Translations under genes and position numbers: made by a program | Assembly (NCBI GenBank): GCA_002362595.1 | Contig: DEUO01000038.1 | Location: 1-11,055 of the forward strand | DNA from: Caryophanales bacterium UBA3260 | Lineage (GTDB): Bacteria; Bacillota_I; Bacilli_A; RF39; UBA660 | Direction of reading: 5' to 3' | DNA length: 11,055 bases | Notes under the pieces: generated by a model | Seen by the model: only the letters and a program-made list of their open reading frames with translations | What the model was told of the DNA's origin: nothing | The model's database searches: none | In this document: positions 6,861-11,055 of the stretch, one piece after another | Layout of the letters: every line of letters starts with the position of its first letter | Numbering within the stretch: the stretch's first letter is position 1

Positions 6861-6886
6861 TTCAATCCCCCTAATTAATAAAACAT

Positions 6887-6915
6887 ATTCTAACACAAAA
6901 CAATAAGCAAAGCAA
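6887..6915 (-). promoter_or_regulatory. Promoter of the coiled-coil gene pair
   Basis: The minus strand has TGTTAGAAT (6887-6895), an extended -10 one base off consensus. TTGCTT lies 17 bases upstream (6910-6915) as a partial -35. The transcript would start near 6880, 20 bases before the start codon, which supports the start at 6860 and excludes the ATG at 6896. Confidence 0.6.
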
Positions 6916-6938
6916 ATATATCAAAATGTTAATTTCAT

Positions 6939-6980
6939 AAAAAAAGTAACTATAACAAAGTATCATACTTTAATAGTTAC
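6939..6980 (-). terminator. Strong intrinsic terminator after the DUF1292-like gene
   Basis: On the minus strand GTAACTAT (6973-6980) pairs with ATAGTTAC (6946-6953). Inside this lies a second stem of 6 base pairs (AAAGTA and TACTTT) with a 3-base loop, separated by a small asymmetric internal loop. Seven Ts follow (6939-6945). It starts four bases after the stop codon. Confidence 0.9.
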
Positions 6981-6984
6981 ATCA

Positions 6985-7257
6985 TTAAATTACTCTCTTA
7001 ATTTTTTTACCAGAGCATATCATTTCCATCTTAAATGCATCAATTAATTCATTCTCTTTTGCCTTGGCAATTTTTTCAATTTCAAAAGTTTCTTCATTTA
7101 TTATTTTAGCAGCCATTATTCTAACACCTAATTCATTATCAGAAGATATAAAATTAGTATAAATAACATATTTATCATCATTTTCTTCTGTTATCGCTAA
7201 AATAGTATATCTTACTTTTATACCTACATCATTTATTGCATCAAATGTCTTTCTCAT
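6985..7257 (-). CDS. DUF1292-like small protein
   Basis: This encodes 90 residues. The layout matches the DUF1292 (YrzB/UPF0473) pattern: a beta strand on a Gly-x-x-Val-x-Tyr theme near the N-terminus, an acidic turn, a Lys-Tyr-Val-Ile-Tyr-Thr strand (about 29-34), an Ala-Ala-Lys-Ile strand carrying the second half, then a C-terminal helix starting Glu-Asn-Glu-Leu. The family is found across Firmicutes, usually about 90 residues, and has no assigned function. In Bacillus it sits near yrrK; here it lies alone after smc. The ATG at 7257 has GGAGG (7263-7267) five bases upstream; an upstream GTG at 7269 overlaps that site and is not the start. The family match is by eye and should be checked. 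Confidence 0.7.
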   Translation of the reverse strand: MRKTFDAINDVGIKVRYTILAITEENDDKYVIYTNFISSDNELGVRIMAAKIINEETFEIEKIAKAKENELIDAFKMEMICSGKKIKRVI

Positions 7258-7262
7258 ATTAA

Positions 7263-7267
7263 CCTCC
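7263..7267 (-). promoter_or_regulatory. Ribosome binding site GGAGG deciding the start at 7257
   Basis: GGAGG lies five bases before the ATG at 7255-7257. It rules out the in-frame GTG at 7269, which would overlap it and add four residues. Confidence 0.88.
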
Positions 7268-7292
7268 ACTTTTTATTTTTTATCATAAATCT

Positions 7293-7323
7293 ATTATAGA
7301 TAAATTATAACTCTTTTTATCAA
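7293..7323 (-). promoter_or_regulatory. Probable promoter region of the DUF1292-like gene
   Basis: Two TATAAT boxes stand on the minus strand, at 7293-7298 and 7304-7309, and TTGATA at 7318-7323 is 19 bases upstream of the first. The pairing of boxes is ambiguous, and neither has the TGn extension seen elsewhere. A 13-base palindrome (7289-7301) covers the first box. Confidence 0.45.
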
Positions 7324-7366
7324 AAATAAAAAGACTGTTTATTAAAAACTTATCTAAACAATCTTT
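7322..7366 (-). terminator. Intrinsic terminator of the rnc-smc unit
   Basis: On the minus strand 7355-7366 pairs with 7330-7341: 12 base pairs including one G-U, with a 13-base loop. A T-rich tail runs to 7322. It begins six bases beyond the smc stop codon (7373-7375). Confidence 0.8.
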
Positions 7367-7372
7367 TATTTC

Positions 7373-10312
7373 TTAATCTTCTAATTTTACACTAACCAAT
7401 TTAGAAACACCTGATTCTTGCATTGTAATACCATATAATGCATCAGCATATTCCATTGTTCTCTTCTTATGAGTTATTATAATAAATTGACTTCTTTCTT
7501 TTCTTGATAATAAATAATTGCCAAAAGCATCAACATTAGCTTCATCAAGAGCTGCTTCAACTTCATCTAATATTACGAAAGGAACAGGTTTTACATTTAG
7601 AATAGCAAATAACAACGCTATTGCAGTTAATGTTTTTTCACCACCAGATAATAAAGCAATTGAATTAAGTTTCTTTCCTGGAGGTAGTGCAGATATTTCA
7701 ATACCAGTTGTTAAAATATCATCAGGATTAGTCAATTCTAATACTCCTTCGCCACCTTTAAATAACTTTTTGAAAACAACTTTAAACTCTTCTCTTATAT
7801 TTTCAAAAGTCTCCATAAATTTAGACTTCATAAGATCATCCATTTCGTCAATAACTTTAAGAAGACTAGTAACAGACCCTTCTAAGTCATCTCTCTGTGA
7901 AGTAAGGAAAGTATATCTTTCATTTAATCTATCATATTCAGCAATACTTCCAGTATTAACTTCACCTAACTCCTTAATCTTAGCTTTTAAATTACTAACA
8001 GTAATTCTAGCCATATCTTCTTCAACATCAAGAGTATATAACGCATGAGCTTTCTCATAAGTAAGACTATAATTTTCATTTAAAACAAGTAATAAATTAT
8101 CTAACTTAACATCCATCTTACCCAGCTTAATTTCCTGTGATTTTAACTCGTTTTGCTTAGCTGTAATTTCACTATTCATCTCACGATAAGTCTTCTCTAA
8201 ACTAGCAATTTCACTACTTAAATCAGATTTATCCTTTTTTAGTTTATCTAGAATCTTATTTTCTTTATCTCTTAAAGCACTCTTCTCATAATACTCATTA
8301 ATTATCTCTTCTAATTCCTTATCAAGAGTATTCTCTTGTTTATTTAAAGCTCCATTAAGTTCATTATTCTTTTCTTCATAATTATTTTTAACGTTCTTCA
8401 AATAATCTTTCTTATAATTAACTTGTTCAGTAAGTAAAATAACTTCTCTTTGCGTACGTTCTAATTCTTCAGAAGCTTTATCTATCTCCTTATAAACTAT
8501 ACTCATATTACTTTCTAAACTACTCAAATAAGTATTTTTTTCTTCTAATTCTTTCTTTAATCTATCAAGTTCATATTTCTGATTAAGTAAACTACTACTA
8601 TTTTTAACATTACCACCAGTAATAGAACCACCAGCATATTGTATTTCACCTTCCAGTGAAACAATTTTATACTTATATTTAATTAACTTACCAACTTTAT
8701 TTAAAGTATCTATGTTATCTACAACAATTACATTACCTAATTGATTAAGAACAATATTTTTATATTTTTCATCATAATTAACTAAAGAATCAGCAGTACC
8801 AATATATCCTTCTAAACTCTTAATTGCTTCTAAATCTTCATATAGTACATTTCTTGCTTTTATAATAGAAAGTGGAAAAAAAGTAGCACGTCCTAATTTA
8901 TTTTCTTTTAAATAATTAATAGCTTCTTTAGCTCTCACTTCATCGTCAACTACTATTACATTACTATTAGCTCCTAAACTAGTTTCAATAGCAGTTACAT
9001 ACTTTTCAGGCACATCTAAAAGTTTTCCTAAAACACCATGAATACCTTTAAGTCTTACATTATTAATAACATTCTTAACACTATAAGGTAACTTAGTATC
9101 ATTAGATATATTCTCATTTAAAATATCTATTCTATTATTAATGCTCATAATATCTTTATTAACTTCATTAATATCACGAGTCAAATTATTTCTTTTATTC
9201 TTCTTATCCTCATTCAACTTAATAAGTTCCATACTTTTTAACTGTTTTACTTCTAATTCTCTTTTTAAAGCCTCAACCTCATTACTAGCACTTTCTACAT
9301 TATTAAGCATCTTTAAAACAGTTTCTTTAAGTTCTAATATATTTTCTTCTAACTTATTTCCATCTATTTCATACTTTTGTCTCTCAATAGTTATTTGTTT
9401 CTTACTATTAAGCTTTTCTAACTCTTGATTTAAATTTAAAACAAGTGTTGTCTTTTCTTCTATCTCTTGATCTAACTTTAAACTCTTAGCTTTTAATTCT
9501 TCTACTTTAGAACTATCTGTATTATTAGTAATATTTAATCTTTCTACTTCCTTATTTAAAGATTCAACTTTATCTTTTACTCCTAAATATTCAGTATTAA
9601 TCTTTTCAATATCACTTGCTATTAAAGCTATCTCAATATTTTCTAAATCCTTTTTATAATCTAAGAACCTTAAAGCTTTCTCGCTTTGTTCTTTTAATGG
9701 CGTAAGTGTTGTTAAAAGTTCATCAATAAGTAAATTAACTCTCGCTAAATTTTCATTAGTTCTATCTAATTTACGAAAAGATTCTTCCTTACGTTTCTTA
9801 TACTTTAGTACTCCTGCTGCTTCTTCAAATATAACTCTTCTATCTTCAGGTTTACTATTAATTATATCAGCGACTGCTCCCTGGGAAATTATATTGAACG
9901 ACTCTTTACCAGCACCACTATCCATAAATAAATCAGTAATGTCTTTAAGCCTTACTTTAGCATTATTTATATAATATTCGTTTTCGCCTGATTTATAAAC
10001 CGTTCTTTTTATCTCTATTTCACTAAATTCACTATTTAAATAATGATCTGTATTATCAAATACTAATGACACAGTAGCTCTTGTTTGAGCACTTCTTGAT
10101 TTAGAACCAGCAAATATTACATCAGTCATTGAGGATGAACCACGTAAAGCTTTAACTGATTGTTCGCCTAAAACCCATCTAACAGCATCTAAAACATTAC
10201 TTTTACCACTACCATTAGGGCCTACTATTCCTGTAATTCCTTTATCTATATCTAATTCTAATTTTTCAGCAAAAGATTTAAATCCATTTACTCTTATACA
10301 TTTTAAATACAT
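7373..10312 (-). CDS. smc: Chromosome segregation ATPase SMC (short-arm form)
   Basis: This is the ATPase of the bacterial condensin, which with ScpA and ScpB extrudes DNA loops and helps segregate chromosomes. All key parts are visible in the 979 residues: Walker A GPNGSGKS (31-38), R-loop Leu-Arg-Gly (56-58), Q-loop Gln144, an N-terminal coiled coil (about 175-405), a hinge (about 418-568) with the Gly-Gly-Ser-Ile-Thr-Gly-Gly end, a returning coil (about 575-825), signature LSGGEK (888-893), Walker B ILDEVE (914-919) and H-loop His948. Both arms are about 100 residues shorter than in Bacillus SMC (about 1,186); the length equals that of Mycoplasma SMC (P115, 979-982). AGGTGA (10317-10322) precedes the ATG at 10312, and rnc ends 8 bases upstream. 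ftsY, the usual Bacillus neighbour, does not follow. scpA and scpB are not in the window. Confidence 0.97.
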   Translation of the reverse strand: MYLKCIRVNGFKSFAEKLELDIDKGITGIVGPNGSGKSNVLDAVRWVLGEQSVKALRGSSSMTDVIFAGSKSRSAQTRATVSLVFDNTDHYLNSEFSEIEIKRTVYKSGENEYYINNAKVRLKDITDLFMDSGAGKESFNIISQGAVADIINSKPEDRRVIFEEAAGVLKYKKRKEESFRKLDRTNENLARVNLLIDELLTTLTPLKEQSEKALRFLDYKKDLENIEIALIASDIEKINTEYLGVKDKVESLNKEVERLNITNNTDSSKVEELKAKSLKLDQEIEEKTTLVLNLNQELEKLNSKKQITIERQKYEIDGNKLEENILELKETVLKMLNNVESASNEVEALKRELEVKQLKSMELIKLNEDKKNKRNNLTRDINEVNKDIMSINNRIDILNENISNDTKLPYSVKNVINNVRLKGIHGVLGKLLDVPEKYVTAIETSLGANSNVIVVDDEVRAKEAINYLKENKLGRATFFPLSIIKARNVLYEDLEAIKSLEGYIGTADSLVNYDEKYKNIVLNQLGNVIVVDNIDTLNKVGKLIKYKYKIVSLEGEIQYAGGSITGGNVKNSSSLLNQKYELDRLKKELEEKNTYLSSLESNMSIVYKEIDKASEELERTQREVILLTEQVNYKKDYLKNVKNNYEEKNNELNGALNKQENTLDKELEEIINEYYEKSALRDKENKILDKLKKDKSDLSSEIASLEKTYREMNSEITAKQNELKSQEIKLGKMDVKLDNLLLVLNENYSLTYEKAHALYTLDVEEDMARITVSNLKAKIKELGEVNTGSIAEYDRLNERYTFLTSQRDDLEGSVTSLLKVIDEMDDLMKSKFMETFENIREEFKVVFKKLFKGGEGVLELTNPDDILTTGIEISALPPGKKLNSIALLSGGEKTLTAIALLFAILNVKPVPFVILDEVEAALDEANVDAFGNYLLSRKERSQFIIITHKKRTMEYADALYGITMQESGVSKLVSVKLED

Positions 10313-10320
10313 GAAATCAC

Positions 10321-10971
10321 CTATAATCTAGCTTGTTTATTATACGCATCCATTGCGGCTTTTTGTTCTGCTTCTTTTTTGGACTTGCCTTGTCCTTTAC
10401 CATAAATAATATTATCTATAACAACTTCTACTTCAAACTTCTTATTATGAGCAGGTCCTGATTCACCTATAAGACGATACTCTAAAGACTTTTTAGTTGT
10501 TTGAACTAGTTCTTGTAACTTGCTTTTATAATCACCTAAAAAACCATCATTATCTTTAACACAAGGTATAACAACTTGTTCGAACAACTTCTTAGCTACA
10601 TCTATTCCTTGATCTAAATATATACAGCCCATAATACTTTCAAATATATCTGCAACAATCGTTTCATTGATATTATTAATCTGTCCATGACCTACTCTAA
10701 TATATGGCTTATAATTAATTACTTCAGCATATTTAGCACAAGCTGTTTCACATACATAAGCAGCACGTGTTTTGCTCATTTCACCTTCAGATAAATTCCA
10801 ATTATTATACAAGTAATCGCTCATTAATATCTGTAAAACAGCGTCTCCCAAGAACTCTAATCTCTCATAATTTTTAACATTATGTTCATTAGAATAAGAT
10901 GAATGAGTTAAAGCTTGTAACAATAAATCTTTATTATTTATATGAATTCCAAACTTCTCTAAAAATTCCAT
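10321..10971 (-). CDS. rnc: Ribonuclease III
   Basis: This is a double-strand-specific endoribonuclease that processes rRNA precursors and other structured RNAs. The 216 residues hold the catalytic domain with the signature ERLEFLGD (36-43). The metal-binding acidic residues are present: Glu39, Asp43, Asp108 and Glu111, with Glu36. The double-stranded RNA-binding domain (about 147-213) has the Gly-Lys-Gly-Gln-Gly-Lys-Ser-Lys-Lys-Glu-Ala-Glu motif. Length is typical. I place the start at the ATG at 10971, with GGTGA (10977-10981) five bases upstream. An ATG at 10983 adds four residues but lies on or before the expected transcript start. The gene leads the rnc-smc unit, the order known from Bacillus, and overlaps nothing. 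Confidence 0.96.
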   Translation of the reverse strand: MEFLEKFGIHINNKDLLLQALTHSSYSNEHNVKNYERLEFLGDAVLQILMSDYLYNNWNLSEGEMSKTRAAYVCETACAKYAEVINYKPYIRVGHGQINNINETIVADIFESIMGCIYLDQGIDVAKKLFEQVVIPCVKDNDGFLGDYKSKLQELVQTTKKSLEYRLIGESGPAHNKKFEVEVVIDNIIYGKGQGKSKKEAEQKAAMDAYNKQARL

Positions 10972-10976
10972 ACTAA

Positions 10977-10981
10977 TCACC
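10977..10981 (-). promoter_or_regulatory. GGTGA ribosome site deciding the rnc start
   Basis: GGTGA sits five bases before the ATG at 10969-10971. smc uses the same variant (AGGTGA at 10317-10322), and GGTGAT pairs with the 3' end of 16S rRNA as well as AGGAGG does. Confidence 0.75.
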
Positions 10982-10987
10982 ATTTTA

Positions 10988-10996
10988 ATTATATCA
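10988..10996 (-). promoter_or_regulatory. Extended -10 promoter of the rnc-smc unit
   Basis: The minus strand reads TGATATAAT. The -35 position (about 11011-11016) is poor. Transcription would start near 10981, leaving a leader of only about ten bases. A second TATAAT at 11040-11045 could also serve, but its upstream part is outside the window. Confidence 0.65.
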
Positions 10997-11055
10997 AAAT
11001 ATTTTAATATTTACTAAACATATTTTACAAAATAATCAAATTATAGTAAAATTAA

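Noticed and set aside
7373..10312. SMC as a truncated or degraded gene
   Set aside because: All ATPase motifs, the hinge and both arms are present; only arm length is reduced, symmetrically.
163..10971. Mycoplasma genetic code with TGA as Trp
   Set aside because: Trp codons checked in rnc and smc are TGG, and TGA ends the gene at 2374.
1..11055. tRNA, rRNA, CRISPR array, insertion sequence or riboswitch
   Set aside because: No cloverleaf, conserved rRNA segment, spaced direct repeats, transposase or known leader structure was seen.

Overview
The window is very AT-rich and reads as chromosomal DNA of a low-GC member of the Bacilli/Mollicutes side of the Firmicutes. Supporting signs are the adjacent rnc and smc genes, strong AGGAGG-type ribosome binding sites, TATAAT boxes often preceded by TGn, and U-tract terminators. 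The SMC protein is only 979 residues, the short-arm size known from mollicutes rather than the roughly 1,190 residues of Bacillus. Tryptophan is encoded by TGG where I checked, and TGA serves as a stop at 2374-2376, so the standard bacterial code applies and this is not a code-4 Mycoplasma. An uncultured gut lineage related to Acholeplasma or RF39 is an inference I cannot test here.

All ten genes are on the minus strand, so transcription runs from high to low coordinates. They fall into five transcription units, each with a plausible promoter and terminator. (1) rnc-smc (10971 to 7373): RNase III and the condensin ATPase, 8 bases apart. (2) A single DUF1292-like gene (7257 to 6985). (3) Two overlapping genes for large soluble coiled-coil-type proteins of unknown function (6860 to 4442). 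(4) A single-pass membrane protein with a large ectodomain plus a small three-helix membrane protein (4361 to 2981). (5) Four tightly packed genes (2902 to 163): two very small helical proteins, then two paralogous membrane proteins with an N-terminal zinc ribbon, an Asn/Ser-rich linker, one transmembrane helix and an extracellular domain with a conserved cysteine pair.

The first 167 bases hold a perfect 42-base inverted repeat around an 83-base AT-rich spacer. The right copy is the terminator of the last gene. The left copy is the same terminator in the opposite orientation, cut by the window edge.

Unit 1 has textbook roles: RNA processing, and chromosome organisation and segregation. Units 3, 4 and 5 are unrecognised, envelope-facing or structural genes, and hold the most likely new biology. 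The strongest candidate for an undescribed module is unit 5. No mobile elements, CRISPR arrays, tRNA or rRNA genes were seen, and no gene-free stretch exceeds 300 bases.
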